From contig OX235273.1 in the NCBI GenBank assembly GCA_944472155.2, positions 7,661,204-7,725,203 of the forward strand: a stretch of DNA of 64,000 nucleotides, read 5' to 3'. A program made the position numbers and the translations under genes. The notes below the pieces were generated by a model. It ran no database searches. It was not told the origin of the DNA and saw only the letters and a list, made by a program, of their open reading frames with translations. This stretch comes from Trichobilharzia szidati. Its lineage: Eukaryota > Platyhelminthes > Trematoda > Strigeidida > Schistosomatidae. Positions 1-10,400 of the stretch are shown one piece after another (position 1 is the stretch's first letter; each line of letters starts with the position of its first letter).

Positions 1-830
1 TCAAAGATAGGAAGGACTTCAGATGAACATACAGAAAACAAAGGTGATGAAGATACCTGACCAACAGCAGCAACAATAACAGACAACAATCAGCCAGCAT
101 GAATGGGAGAAATCTGAAAGAAGTAACCTCCTTCACCTACCTAACTACCAACGTGGGAAGAATCGTTTGAACTACAGGAGGACAGAACTTATGACGATAT
201 CAGAGCAGCGAGCATCAAGAAAGCAAGTCAAGTAAGCTTTGATTTCTCTCACCAAGTCTGTGTGGAGGAGATCAACAGCACTTAGCATGAAAATGAAAAT
301 AACATCCGGATTTTCGACTCCAATGTGAAGTCATGAAGTCCTATTTACTATACGGATCAGAGACTTGGCACCGCACCACGTTAAGAAGGCCACTTCAGAC
401 AAACTACAGACCTTCACCAACAGCTATCTTCATTCACCACTTCGCTCATGATCAGATGGCCAGAAAAGATCACCAACAGGGATCTCTGGGAGCGAACCAA
501 CCGACCCAGCGGGAACCATTTATGCAACAAATATGCATGCAGGAAGAAATGGAGTTAGGCGGATTGGCTGGCCATACTCTGGGGAAACAAACCATTACGT
601 GAGTGACATCACACAACAGGCAGTCACTTAAGTGGAACCCGAGCGAGAATTGGTGAGTTGGCCGTCAGTGAGAGTGTGACATAGAGGAGGAGCTCATATG
701 AAGAGGAGACGAAAGCATGTGAGCAAACGTGGAGCCAGGTGAAAACGTTGTTGGAGAACCCTGGAAGCAATGGAGACGTGCGTCTGAATCCCTATGTTCC
801 TCTAGGAATTAAAGCAAACAATAATAATAT
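1..830 (+). mobile_element. RTE-like LINE, 3' part, degenerate
   Basis: Broken frames read like the C-terminal half of an RTE-type reverse transcriptase: a QVNIEKTEVMKIP-like stretch near 25-55, LKEVTSFTYL near 113-140, SVWRSTALS near 255-285, then an RRIGWPYS-like motif near 555-580. It ends in an AAT-rich tail at about 815-830. Homologous copies lie at 14.0, 28.8, 48.1, 58.4 and 61.5 kb. Stops and frameshifts make it a relic. Clade assignment (RTE) is from general resemblance only. Confidence 0.7.
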
Positions 831-1000
831 AAACGAAGCAAGAAAGTTATGTGAGTACCTTGATATGATTATGAGCAGTGTCTAAGTTGTGCTCGAAACG
901 TTGTCATCAGTAAATATTACTGTATAACAAACACAGTCTGATTTTATCAAAATAAAAAATGTATCCATTATGGAGTTGACCTTAGTCAGATAACAAATCT
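831..1000 (+). mobile_element. PLE 3'-terminal fragment
   Basis: Contains CAGTAAATATTACTGTATAA and a TTATCAAAATA stretch, shared with 13.7, 24.5 and 49.6 kb, where they form the 3' end of a Penelope-like element. Non-coding. Confidence 0.55.
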
Positions 1001-1410
1001 AGAAAATAGATCAGCTATGGTACTACATGCAATTACACACGCACACAACCATACAACAGGATGGATGAGATAAGATAACAGTTCTAAAATCTGATATAAC
1101 AAGGTGGAGGGAGAGAGAGAGATTGATAACGGGAGCTTTATGCTTATCGAATCAGCTGAGAAGAATACGTGTTATAGGAATGATTCAGCACCTGTCCAGC
1201 CGGACATCTGGTAAATTCTACTATCAACCCTACGAGGAATGATGAAGGGAATAAAGAAAACGATAAAACTCAAGTTTCGAAGTTGTGTAATTGCAATTGA
1301 TGATATGATTATGAACAATAATAAATTGTGTTCTACACTTTGTCATCCAGTAAATAATAATACTGTTTCTTCACTGTGTGTGTGTGTGTGTGTGATATAT
1401 CCGATGAACA
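1001..1410 (+). mobile_element. PLE (family A) C-terminal coding plus 3' UTR, degenerate
   Basis: Matches the copy at 33030-33370 base by base with gaps: a TTxCNYT-like segment, GWRER.LI.EAL, a DIWKILL-like segment, then the 3' UTR with GTAAATAATACTG. Several frameshifts, no usable ORF. It represents the region just downstream of the GIY-YIG endonuclease domain. Confidence 0.65.
1375..1394 (+). repeat. (TG)n microsatellite
   Basis: Ten TG units in the 3' UTR of the PLE fragment. Confidence 0.9.
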
Positions 1411-1636
1411 AATTAACATGGAATTATGTTGCGTGTCTATTCAAAGTGATCAGTAACGATAATTCGCAACCTTCTACTGCATTCCAGAGTGTATTACTGA
1501 AAGCCAAAGCTAACCAGTCGCCCATTTTACCACTTAGCTAATTATTTAAACGTCACCTGCACTGGCAGTTTAAACTCTTAGACTTTATCCGCCTTTTACA
1601 TGAAACACAGTCACTGGAGGACTAATACAGATGATA

Positions 1637-1832
1637 TTCAGCAATAGTTGAAGGCAATTGGTCACAGGGATCCCTCCAGCTCAGTTTCTTGTCTGTCAGT
1701 ACCCACAAGTCAGCAAGGTGTATCTGGAACCACCTCTTGAAGGAACTCATGTCCCTATTATGAGATTCAAAGCAGTGTAACCGAACCAGTGCTGCAGTCA
1801 GGGACGTTACCACCACTGAGCTAGCTAAAAAA
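1637..1832 (-). mobile_element. SINE-B fragment
   Basis: On the minus strand a tRNA-like head carries an A-box-like TAGCTCAGTGG and a decayed B box, followed by the family body with GCCAACTAGCA-like and GATTGCCTCC-like segments. Better copies are at 16.3 and 31.5 kb. Confidence 0.6.
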
Positions 1833-1954
1833 CGGTCAAGGGCGTTCACTGAAACACGCTCACAAGATAGCTCTGCGTTAACTTAAGCCCACCACCAACA
1901 CCTGTGTGTACACAAACAATTTATTATTACTCTTAACCCACTTACTTTGGTTTT
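1833..1954. other. No gene seen
   Basis: Short unassigned spacer between the SINE-B fragment and the next HH-SINE pair. Confidence 0.5.
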
Positions 1955-2322
1955 TAGGGATTTTGTTTGTTTAGTTCGAGGATTTCATTATGATGAGCTG
2001 ATATCGGTTAGTGAACCGTTGGAAAACCAACAGGGAGTACTAGACAGTCAGCTGTTTCGTCCCACTAGTTTGGGACTCTTCATCAGTTCGCACCCACTGG
2101 ACCATTGGATTGGGTGGGTCCTAGTGGCTTAATGGTCTACGAGCTCTCTGGCCTTGTAACTAGAAGGTCATGGGTTTGAACCCCGATAGGTGCGCACTGT
2201 AGAAGAGTACCAAAGTGGGACAAAACCACCCGCTGTTCAGTACTCCCTGTTGGTTTTCCAATGATCCTCTAACCGATGTCACCTCATCATGCTGAAATCT
2301 TCCAGCTAATCAAATCCTCTTT
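1955..2322. mobile_element. HH-SINE head-to-head inverted pair
   Basis: A reverse 3' half (1955-2098) is followed by a forward copy (about 2118-2322). The forward copy has the tRNA-like head with B-box-like GGTTTGAACCCCG, then a decayed hammerhead region, then the tail ending ATCAAATCC. The reverse arm's hammerhead region reads AUGAAGA then GUCCC..GGGAC then GAAAC, so the core C3 is changed to A. No clean target duplication seen. Confidence 0.7.
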
Positions 2323-2860
2323 GTCACTTTGTGTATTCCAATTGACAAGTAAATGTGTGTATGTGTGTGTGTGTTTGTGGTCAGACTGTTTTATTGTTCG
2401 AAACTGTATATTGTGCAAATCCATTCGCATCACATTTTTTCAGATAACCTCCACCTTCTAATATAACCCTATCAAAATCTTAACTGTCTTCTGTCAATAA
2501 TGTTCACGTTATCTCTAAGTGAAATGGTCACACACTTTAAAAAAAAATATTTTTCTTCTTTTTTTTGACATCAACATTTCGTTAGATAGTTGTCAGAGCT
2601 AACTGATCTGACATAGCTAAGATAAGATAAATGCACGCGCCTCTCCTCTATTCAATGATTGAAAATGTCAATCGACTGACGTGTTGTACCACCACTTCAA
2701 TAGTCATGTGATTCAGCCTCTTTTACTAAACTAATTAATTATTAAATTAAACTATTTCGCGAAAATATGAACCAAAAACATCGATAATTGAAAAATTTAG
2801 ATTTGAATTCAAAATATGAATTTTCAAATTTCATTGATCAATAAATGAGTTGATCACGGA
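2323..2860. other. No gene; TG-rich patch and AT-rich spacer
   Basis: A short TG-rich tract lies near 2352-2372. The rest is AT-rich with no ORF or repeat I can assign. Confidence 0.5.
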
Positions 2861-3222
2861 TTGCTTGATATCAGTTAGAGAACCATTGGTAAACCAGTAT
2901 TGTACTACTGGACAGTCAGCTGTTTTGTCCAAGTAGCTTGATATTCTTCAGCAGTACGCACCCACCCAGGATCTTCTGGTTACAAGGCCAACGAGCTTGT
3001 AGACCATTAAGCCACTGGGACCCATCCAATGGCTCACAAAAATTCCAAATTCTGCCAATCCACAAGATATATGCTAGAATAACCGCCAACCAATGTCATC
3101 GGTGGACACCGCTGACCATGACTTCTCACTAGAACTCCAGGTAACTTCAGGTATAGTGTCAGTCACCAGTCAGCTTCAGATTAATTACCAGTTGTTGCTT
3201 TGCAAGGATTTGACTGATTAAA
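2861..3222 (-). mobile_element. HH-SINE, near full-length monomer
   Basis: Read on the minus strand from 3222: spacer segment, tRNA-like head (near 2960-3030), hammerhead region with core CUGAAGA but AAAA instead of GAAA, then the tail with CTGATATC. This shows that the whole roughly 360-390 bp unit of the 38-43 kb array also exists as a dispersed monomer. Confidence 0.75.
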
Positions 3223-3224
3223 GG

Positions 3225-3500
3225 TGTAATCACGAGCGGAAATCAGTTACAGAACCAGTGGAATACCAACATGGAGTATTCGGTAGTTGCTTTCTTCGTG
3301 ACTTTTAAGCAGTACTCACTTAATGGTATTTAAAATATCGTGAAATGGCAGAAATTCGAATTCATGGGCCGTTAGACCGCGTTCCAGTGCGTGAATTGTC
3401 TACAAGCTCCCTCGGTTCGTACCGCGGTGGGTGGAGAGCCCCAAAGTAGGACGAAACAGCTCTTCGGTACACCCTTGTTGTCCATGACCTCTCTAACACA
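3225..3500. mobile_element. HH-SINE inverted pair, degenerate
   Basis: Reverse tail and hammerhead remnant at 3225-3325, then a forward head, hammerhead remnant (GUACCG..GGACGAAAC) and tail at 3340-3500. Head-to-head order as elsewhere. Confidence 0.55.
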
Positions 3501-3587
3501 TATGATCTCACGATCAAACCTGTAAAATCAATAAATATTTATTGTGAGTTCAGGATTTCTGAGGATTTTGGATTAATATCAGTTGTT

Positions 3588-3892
3588 AGATTTTCGTCAT
3601 GAACTAATATCAATCAGAGAAGTCATTGAATATCGACACAGGGAGCACTGGACAGTCAGTTGATTCGTCTTAATTTGGACCTCTTCAGTTAGAATTTAGG
3701 AGTCATTAAGTTTAAGCTTGAGTGGATGACTGGCCAACAATCTTGGCCTCATAACCTGAAGGTCCCAGGTCCGATCCCTGTTGGGTGGATTCGTGGCTGC
3801 GCACCGATGAAGAGCTACAAATTACGACGAAACAGATGGCCATCTAGTGCTCCCCGCAGACTTACAGTGAATGATCTTTCTAACTAATCCTG
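3588..3892. mobile_element. HH-SINE inverted pair, degenerate
   Basis: Reverse tail at 3588-3690, forward head and hammerhead remnant at 3715-3892. The forward core reads CCGAUGAAGAG with GACGAAAC downstream. Head-to-head. Confidence 0.6.
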
Positions 3893-3954
3893 GCTTGTAA
3901 TGAAAATCTAATAATTATAATTACTTATTGTCTATAGTTGGTTTATCGAGTTTG

Positions 3955-4225
3955 ACCACGGATTGATATCGGTTAGAGAACCATTGAAAACCAGCTGCTA
4001 GTACTGGACAGTAGTTTCATCCTAGTTTGGGATTCATCGGCAGTACTTATCCATCACCAGGGATAGAACCCGAAACCTTCAAGTGGATGTCCCACCTATG
4101 ACATTGGTTGAAATTGGAATTCATAGGCCGTTGAATCGGGTCTCAGTGGCTGAATGGTCATCAACGAGCTTGCCTTGTAATCGGAAGGTCCTGGGTGCGA
4201 ACCATGTTGGTGGGTGCGCGAAAGA
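3955..4225. mobile_element. HH-SINE inverted pair
   Basis: Reverse tail, hammerhead (CCGAUGA version) and part of a head at 3955-4082, then forward spacer and tRNA-like head at 4083-4225, truncated at the B box. It abuts PLE coding sequence on its right. Confidence 0.65.
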
Positions 4226-4387
4226 CAAGCCGTCACATTGGGCCACTTCAACGTGCATATACCAGTTTGCTTGCTCTTGCGGAGCTGAGTACATCTGCTG
4301 TACCATACGCCAACTTGAAAAACGCGCTCGTGAACACTATGCAGCCTGGCTAGTAAAAGGAGAACGAAAAAGTGTGCGTAGTTCAGT

Positions 4388-4695
4388 TGTGACAACAGAA
4401 GACAAGGGCCAGGCAACAGATCGTTTATTAAGGAAAATCAACACATATTTATAGATTTTAATGTACATTATTGTAGATTATTGTTAGTAGAAAATACAGT
4501 CTTTTGATTGGTTGCTTCTCACAGAACGTTAACCTTGCATCTCTTTGTGGCTGTGTCAGATATGTCATCCATATGCTAACTGTATTCGCCTACGCAAAGC
4601 CTCTGTTCTCATTTTCTCACCACCAATATTGGGGACATGAACATTGACGTCAATCACTGTCTACCAACTTTGGCTAGCAGCCAGCTCTCACCATA
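4388..4695 (+). mobile_element. Solo-LTR-like element, 308 bp
   Basis: Starts TGTGACAACAGAAG and ends CTCACCATA. It interrupts a PLE reading frame and is flanked by a 4-bp duplication CAGT (4384-4387, 4696-4699). Related copies are at 8079-8401 and, reversed, at 55638-55941. TG..(C/T)A ends and a 4-bp duplication fit a Gypsy-type LTR, but no internal region is present, so the class is inferred. Confidence 0.55.
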
Positions 4696-5000
4696 CAGTG
4701 GCAGAACATCTGGTCAATTCAGGACATTCAGCGCCATTCGAAAAACCTTTCAAAATAATATACAAGATTCGACCAAACCTATCAAAGGGAGTAAAATCAA
4801 GACATCTTGGCATAGCCGAGGCACTAGGCATCCAAAAGCTCAAACCCACGCTATGTATCCAAAAGAAATAAGTCCAACCCTTGGCCCTACCGTGGCCATC
4901 ATAAATAGGCAATTCTTTTAATAGTGACTATCCCATTGCCTTTCTTATCCAAACTTCCTGTTTACTTTTGTTATTTTTAAGTTTTTCTTAATCCCTCCTA

Positions 5001-5240
5001 ATTTTTTTATTCCTTCACGTTCCCAGTGGAACATAGGGCTTCAAGTCACAGGCTTGAAGTTTCTGTGGCAGTGGTGATTATTTTTACAGGATGGGGTTGC
5101 CAGACTCATGCCCAACCTTTCCTCCTTACCAGCTATATTACTGGCTTAGCGAGGTAAAGGAGTGTGTTGGTGGCCGGGGATCGAACCTTGGACCATGTGC
5201 ATGGTTGCTGTGCATCCCAACTGCTGTGTCACCGACGCAC
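5001..5240 (-). mobile_element. SINE-C, full copy with 12-bp target duplication
   Basis: On the minus strand a tRNA-like head (about 5160-5240, B-box-like GGTTCGATCCCC) is followed by a body with CCAGTAATATAGCTGG-like and GTTCCACTGGGAACGTG segments and an A-rich end. Flanked by TAATCCCTCCTA at 4989-5000 and 5241-5252. Single-orientation insertion into the PLE 3' UTR. Confidence 0.8.
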
Positions 5241-5570
5241 TAATCCCTCCTATTTACACTACCATATTTTCTTATCCGAACTTCCTGTCTATTTTGTTAT
5301 TTCTACATTTCTAACACCTAGTTGCACAATATGTCAATCTTCTCAGTAATTATGATGCTACTTTGTTTGAGTTTTATCCTCACCCCCCTGTTTATTATGG
5401 CATTTTAATTCCTAATTGTAATTTTATTAATTTGACCCCTAACCAGAAATTATTCTGGAACTTTCCCCCCCCCATTTATCATAAGTACATGAATGTACAG
5501 CTACCTAGTTGACGGTGACTTGGTCGAAAAGAAAATTTTCTTCGCTACAACTGTCTTTTTATTATTCCCT

Positions 5571-6251
5571 ATGATCAAATGTTAAATTGAAAACCCTTCA
5601 CCATCAAAGCTGAGCGACAACCCAAACTTCGTTCCGTTTCATGCTGATAGTTACAGTCAACCAGTGAACAGTGTATATTTAAGTAAGTGCTATGTTGCCA
5701 CGTGATTAAAAGCTATTTCAGGAAGAGAAAACAAGAACGTCCTGAGAAACACAGCAGTAAGTGTCCAGTTAAACATCCAAAGCAGTATTGTTACAGCAAT
5801 AGGTCATTTTCAGTCCCTGATTGCCAGGAACAAGAATAATAGAGAATTAAGCCATGCAAAATGACAATTGGAGCATGTAGGAGCTGGAAATTATCATCAC
5901 GCGAGTCAGTGAGATTTCAAATCCAACCGTCAGCATGTGTTCATTATTTCTTAAATAACCAGATTTATTGGCGCCAAACAGATAGTTATTGGGATATTTT
6001 TATTGGCATGTAAAGGTAATGCCCCACAATTGTCACCCAGGATGCGTCGTGGAGGAAGGTAATGGCTAATTCACGAGGCAATTGTAGGATTTGGGACCAG
6101 TGAAAACAGTATCAGCGGGAGAGGCGCATGCATATAGCCCACACAGCCTTCTTCAAATCTTGCACACAACCAACACGTGGCGTATTGTCCCATCGCCCTT
6201 GGCGGATCTGGCAACAAAAGTCACGTGAACACCATCAGAGCATATGACAGG
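5571..6251. other. No gene; unassigned repeat similarity
   Basis: A stretch near 5600-5740 (GAGCGACAACC.. and GCTATTTCAGGAAGAG) resembles 60180-60230, so part of this is a dispersed repeat of unknown class. No convincing ORF. Confidence 0.4.
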
Positions 6252-6272
6252 TTATTATTATTATTATTATTA
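6252..6272 (+). repeat. (TTA)n microsatellite
   Basis: Seven TTA units. Confidence 0.85.
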
Positions 6273-6475
6273 GATGTAAAACAAACATCAAAGGCTGCGG
6301 TCCTAACTTTGATGTTTAATTTGTACGATAGAAAAATTTGTATTTTGAAGATAAATCATCTAAGTTGAAAATTCACAATAATTCTGGCGGCCTGTTTGAC
6401 ATCTGGGCTACCTTTCTGTACATCTACATATTTGCATCTAATATATCATGTTTTAATTTTTAATTTTAACAAAAT

Positions 6476-7382
6476 ATGATCACAAATCGTATCAAATACA
6501 GTAATGAATTCATTAAATGTTTTAAAGCATATGACTTTCATGCATCTAATAAAACTAAGAGAAAACATCATGGTGGCTGGCAATGCGCTCTCAAACGGAC
6601 ACCATTATATCGCACAACTATTCCTGTTATTGTCAGTTCAAACTGCCGTTCACTTCCCAACAAAATTATGCATCTCCAATCTCTCTTATCATCTGATACT
6701 TATCACAATACGGCGATAGTCGCATTACAAGAAACATGGCTCCATGATCTTTACGATGACAACCTGGTTTCTCTAAATGGTTTCACATTGTTTAGACAAG
6801 ATCGAATATGCTCTAGAAAGAAAAGAGGTGGAGGAGTCGCAACCTTCATTCATTCTCAGTAGTCAACTTCAAATAATGTATGTTTTTCTTTCTCTAGTGA
6901 CTTTATTGATTTTATTACAGTCAAATGTCGTCCGAAACACTTATCTAAGTTTAAATACGTCTTCATCTCAAACATTTATGTTACTCCTGGCTGTTCCGCC
7001 TCGGATCTATCTTATTTTGCCGATGAATTCACAGCATTCGCGGTTACACATCTTGGAAACTCTTTATCAGTTGTCACTGGAGATTTCAATACCTGTGACT
7101 GTTCTTTTCTTGAATCATTAGGTCATGTCAACATTGTCAAATTTCCAACTCGACTTGATAAAACTCTGGATCTAGTATTTACTAATGATGCGGAAATATA
7201 TGAAGCACGCAGACGTGCTCCTATAATGAACTCTGATCATTGTATTATTCGGATATTACCCAAGATATATAGCAGTTATCACTCTAATATCCTCTCGAAT
7301 CTCTCCAGGAAAACACAACAAAGATGTTTTCACTGTACCACTAGTACTATTTCTGGAATAAAGTAAATTATTATTATTATTC
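6476..7382 (+). mobile_element. CR1/Jockey-like LINE: endonuclease domain joined to a 3' end
   Basis: 6476-6862 encodes the start of an EEP (APE-type) endonuclease: SNCRSLPNK, VALQETWL, NGFTLFRQDR, GGGVATFI. After a frameshift the domain continues from about 6893 with GDFNTCD, FPTRLDKTLDLVFTN and MNSDHC, the catalytic Asp/Asn and Ser-Asp-His motifs. Instead of a reverse transcriptase, the frame runs into a CR1 3' terminus (TTTCTGGAATAAAG then ATT repeats, 7340-7382). The RT region is missing, so this is an internally deleted copy. Confidence 0.8.
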
Positions 7383-8003
7383 TTAAATCAAAGAACTGTA
7401 CTCTTAATGTGTTAAGTTGTATTTGATTATGTGATACCATTGCAAGATTTATGAAAGATTAGAGATTTGATTCTCATTTAAAGTCACATGTGTTCCTGTT
7501 CTGACAGGATAGCGGCATTGTCAACTGCTCACACCAGCAAGTACAAAAACTCAACCATACCCTACTTAGCTCGTGTTCTGTGTGATAAAGAAAGCATTAG
7601 GCGTGACACTCATAATTCATTAAATAGTCAGTAGAACAACTGGATCTCGTCTTTCCAACTCATATCATGTATAGGTACAACGTTTTCTTTCTTTTCTTTT
7701 CCTTTTCTCTCTCTTTTTCTCTTTTTCTGTTATTGTACTGCTTTGTTTCTTTTTCTCGCTTATGCCAGTAAATATGACAGCTCCTACTTTTCTAACACCT
7801 TCAAACACTGTTCAGCGTTGGCTTTGCTATCGACATGCCAATATGTTGTTGTCATAATGAACTGAGATTTCCTTAATCTATGTAGAATTCTATTTATTGA
7901 TAATGTACTAAGTGGATGCAATACTGTAGTAAAAATGCTGAGAATTCCATTCTGTATCACAAGTACTGTTTTGGAATAAAGCAAATTATTATTATTATTA
8001 TTA
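7383..8003 (+). mobile_element. CR1/Jockey-like LINE 3' end
   Basis: 7520-7635 encodes a YKNSTIPYLARVLCD segment, equivalent to the C-terminus of the CR1 ORF at 26.1 kb. An AT- and T-rich 3' UTR follows, ending in TTTTGGAATAAAGC and ATT repeats at 7985-8003. Confidence 0.75.
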
Positions 8004-8078
8004 ATAACGTGAATTTATTCCAAATGAGTCAGTGACTTGTCCAGATCACTGAGCTACCTCAACGCATTGTTGTATTTA

Positions 8079-8401
8079 TGTAACAACAGAAGACAAGGGC
8101 CAGGCAACAGATCATTTATTAAGGAAATCAACGCATATTTATATATTTGCATGTACATTACTATGGTTATTTAAGTAAACAAACACAGTCTTCCGATTGG
8201 TTGTTTCTCACGTAAAGTTAATCTTTCATCTATTTGTGACTGTTTCTTGAATGTCAAATCCTCTATATGTTAACTGCATCCGCCTACGCAAAATCTGCTG
8301 TGGTCGGTTTTGAATCAATCTTTGTTCACATTTTCTCACGATAAATCTTGGGAACGTAAATTACTGTCTACCAATTTGGCTAGTAGGCAGCTCTCACCAC
8401 A
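8079..8401 (+). mobile_element. Solo-LTR-like element, 323 bp
   Basis: Second copy of the element at 4388. Starts TGTAACAACAGAAG, ends CTCACCACA. Flanked by TTTA at 8075-8078 and 8402-8405. The two copies agree on both ends and on a 4-bp duplication length. Confidence 0.55.
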
Positions 8402-8699
8402 TTTATACTTAGGTTTCATACTGCTGTTTTAATATAATCCAATGACCACAGTGATTTGTGATCTATACTCGAGCATAATTTCAGGTAACTTTCTATTTGA
8501 GGTTGGGAATGTTTCGAAGGCAGTTGAGGAACAATATTGTGGAGTAATATTGAATCAGGTTTCGGATGGAACGGTATTGCTTCCGATGACAGATTATGAG
8601 TTGTCATTTCATTTGAAGACCCTCTACAAGGAGTAAATATGTCGCTATACAACTGGCTGAAAAATCTGTATTGCTTCCGAATGAACTTTTCAGGATAAA
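8402..8699. other. No gene seen
   Basis: Short overlapping ORFs on both strands without recognisable motifs. Nothing I can support. Confidence 0.5.
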
Positions 8700-9205
8700 G
8701 CTATTATTACTATTTTTTTCCCTTGGGTTCCTAGTGCAACATAGGGCTTCAACTGCACCTCTCCACTTGCTTCTGTCTTCTGCTGTACTTTTCACCTGCA
8801 TACATGTTACTCCATAATGTTTCAACTCCTCTTCACACGATCTCCTCCATGTCACCCTTGCACTGACGTCCCACTACTTGCCGCTTCCCTTTCGGGTTCC
8901 ACTCCAGCATTGGCCTGACGCGCGATGTCAACCAACGGCCTTCTCAGCCAGTGAGTGTCCAATCCATCTCCACTTTCTCCTGAATATTTGTTGGGAGATT
9001 GGTTCTTGTTTTGTTTCTTCCCATAGTTTCTTGTTGGTTCTTGTTCTTTCCAGCCATCTGATCTTGAGTATAGAGCGAAGACAGTTTTTGATGTAGGTCT
9101 GCAACAGGCTGTTGGAAATATCCTTTGTGACCCGCCAAGTTTCTGATCCGTTTGGAAGAACTGACTTGACATTTATATTGAAAATCCGAATTTTGTTGTT
9201 GATGC
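8700..9205 (-). mobile_element. RTE-like LINE 3' end
   Basis: Minus-strand translation includes RWRWIGHSL, VTWRRSCEEELK and EDRSKW.GAVEALCCTRNPRE, the Arg-rich C-terminus of this LINE family, in shifting frames. 5' truncated. Confidence 0.75.
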
Positions 9206-9464
9206 TATAAAGCTATTATGATTGTTGTTAATTGTTGTTTTTAAATGGTTGAATAACCGTCATCAATACAGGTGGTCCAGGGTTCTATTTCTGGTCTAGC
9301 TAGTAGAAAGCTGAAGAAAGAAGAAAGGTTGAGAGGGAGGCTAACAACCTCAAAAACAAACACTAACATTTATATTAAAATTTCAAAACTTGAAGACCTA
9401 TATCCCAGGTGGAAAACAAGGGGGTTAGAAAAAGAGAGTACCCTCAGTAGGATTGCTGAGACGT
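9206..9464. other. No gene seen
   Basis: AT/AG-rich spacer. The short ORF here has no recognisable feature. Confidence 0.45.
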
Positions 9465-9835
9465 TGACTGATTTTCTTTTCCTGTTTGGTACACTTCAGC
9501 ACAGTACACACTCATTGAGGTTCGAACTCAGGACCTTCGGGTTACAAAGCAAACTTGCAAGGTACTCAGGCTTTGGGAACTAATCAAATAGTTGGTGGAT
9601 TCCAAATTTTACTAATTCGTGTAACATTATAAAGTGGGCCCTGAGTGACTGAGTGGCCTACGAGCTTGCCTGATAACCAGAATTTCATGAGTTTCAACCC
9701 CTGTGGGTATGGCACGTTCTTGGAGAGTTATAAACTAGTGCGGCGAAAGAGGTGCACAGTACTCTCTGTTGGTTTCCAATGGCTGTATAACTGATGTCAA
9801 CTAGTGATCAAACCACCTGTAACCAGTCAAATCCG
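9465..9835. mobile_element. HH-SINE head-to-head pair
   Basis: Reverse hammerhead remnant and tRNA-like head (GGTTCGAACTCAGG near 9520) at 9465-9635, then forward head, hammerhead remnant and tail at 9637-9835 (GTGCAC..AGTACTC, then TAACTGATGTCA). Tails point outward. Confidence 0.65.
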
Positions 9836-9879
9836 TGCAAGCTAACACCTGATAATTCTAAATTTTGTCAATACACATA

Positions 9880-10317
9880 CGTGTGAGAGAGAGAGATAGA
9901 GGGAGGGAGGAAGGGAGATTGATTGTTTGTTGGTTTGTTTGTTTCTTGGTTGGTTGGTTGGTTCGTCTGTCTCTCGTCTGTTTGTTATTGATTAGTGAAT
10001 GTGGTAGGCTATTGCCCGTAGTGGATTGTGGACGATTGAATGGAGTAGTCGATGTTCGGATTAGGGTGAGTTAGTGTGGTTGACTGCCCGTGCTTAGTTA
10101 GTTTCAGTTGATTTTGACGAGTTACTCGATTGTGTGAGAGTGTTGTGTTTGTTTATGTGATGTGATGGTGAATTGGTGGTGAGGTGTGTGCAAGAATGCG
10201 CGTGCGCGCTCGGGTGTGCGTGTGTGTGTGAGTGTGATTGTGAGTGAGTAGGGCTGTGTTGTTGAATGGGTGGGTGTATTGAGTTTGAGATGTGATGGGA
10301 TGTGCATGGCGTGGCGT
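9880..10317. repeat. Strand-asymmetric G/T- and G/A-rich tract
   Basis: The plus strand is markedly poor in C: GAGAGAGAGA and GGAGGGAGGAAGGG runs, then TTGGTTGGTTGG, then repeated GTGTG and GTGAGTG patches (10200-10250). Several overlapping simple repeats rather than one unit. It sits directly upstream of the tRNA gene. Confidence 0.7.
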
Positions 10318-10390
10318 GGGCCTGTGGCGCAATGGATAACGCGCCTGACTACGGATCAGGAGATTCCAGGTTCGAATCCTGGCAGGCTCG
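10318..10390 (+). tRNA. tRNA-Arg (anticodon ACG)
   Basis: 73-nt complete cloverleaf. The acceptor stem GGGCCTG pairs with CAGGCTC, with one G-T pair and discriminator G. The anticodon arm is CCTGA/CTACGGA/TCAGG with anticodon ACG. The T arm CCAGG/TTCGAAT/CCTGG contains a perfect B box. The A box TGGCGCAATGG is intact. The sequence is very close to the conserved metazoan tRNA-Arg(ACG). No CCA is encoded, as expected in a nuclear eukaryotic gene. Unlike the many tRNA-like SINE heads here, all four stems pair, so it is most likely functional. It decodes CGU (and CGC/CGA if A34 is edited to inosine). Confidence 0.95.
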
Positions 10391-10396
10391 TGAGGC

Positions 10397-10400
10397 TTTT
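10397..10400 (+). terminator. Pol III terminator
   Basis: TTTT seven bases after the tRNA-Arg 3' end. Confidence 0.8.

Larger units (their letters stand above)
4226..5570 (+). mobile_element. PLE, C-terminal part with 3' UTR, twice interrupted
   Basis: The 4240-4360 translation contains CIYQFACSCGAEYI and an REHYAAW motif, the N-terminal half of a PLE GIY-YIG domain (YIG here reads YIC). Coding resumes at 4700-4870 with EHLVNSGH..FKIIYKI, IAEALGI and TLCIQKK, the usual PLE C-terminus. The 3' UTR runs to about 5570 and ends in a hairpin-like CGAAAAGAAAATTTTCTTCG also seen near 51.5 kb. A solo-LTR-like element splits the coding part and a SINE-C splits the UTR. Confidence 0.8.
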
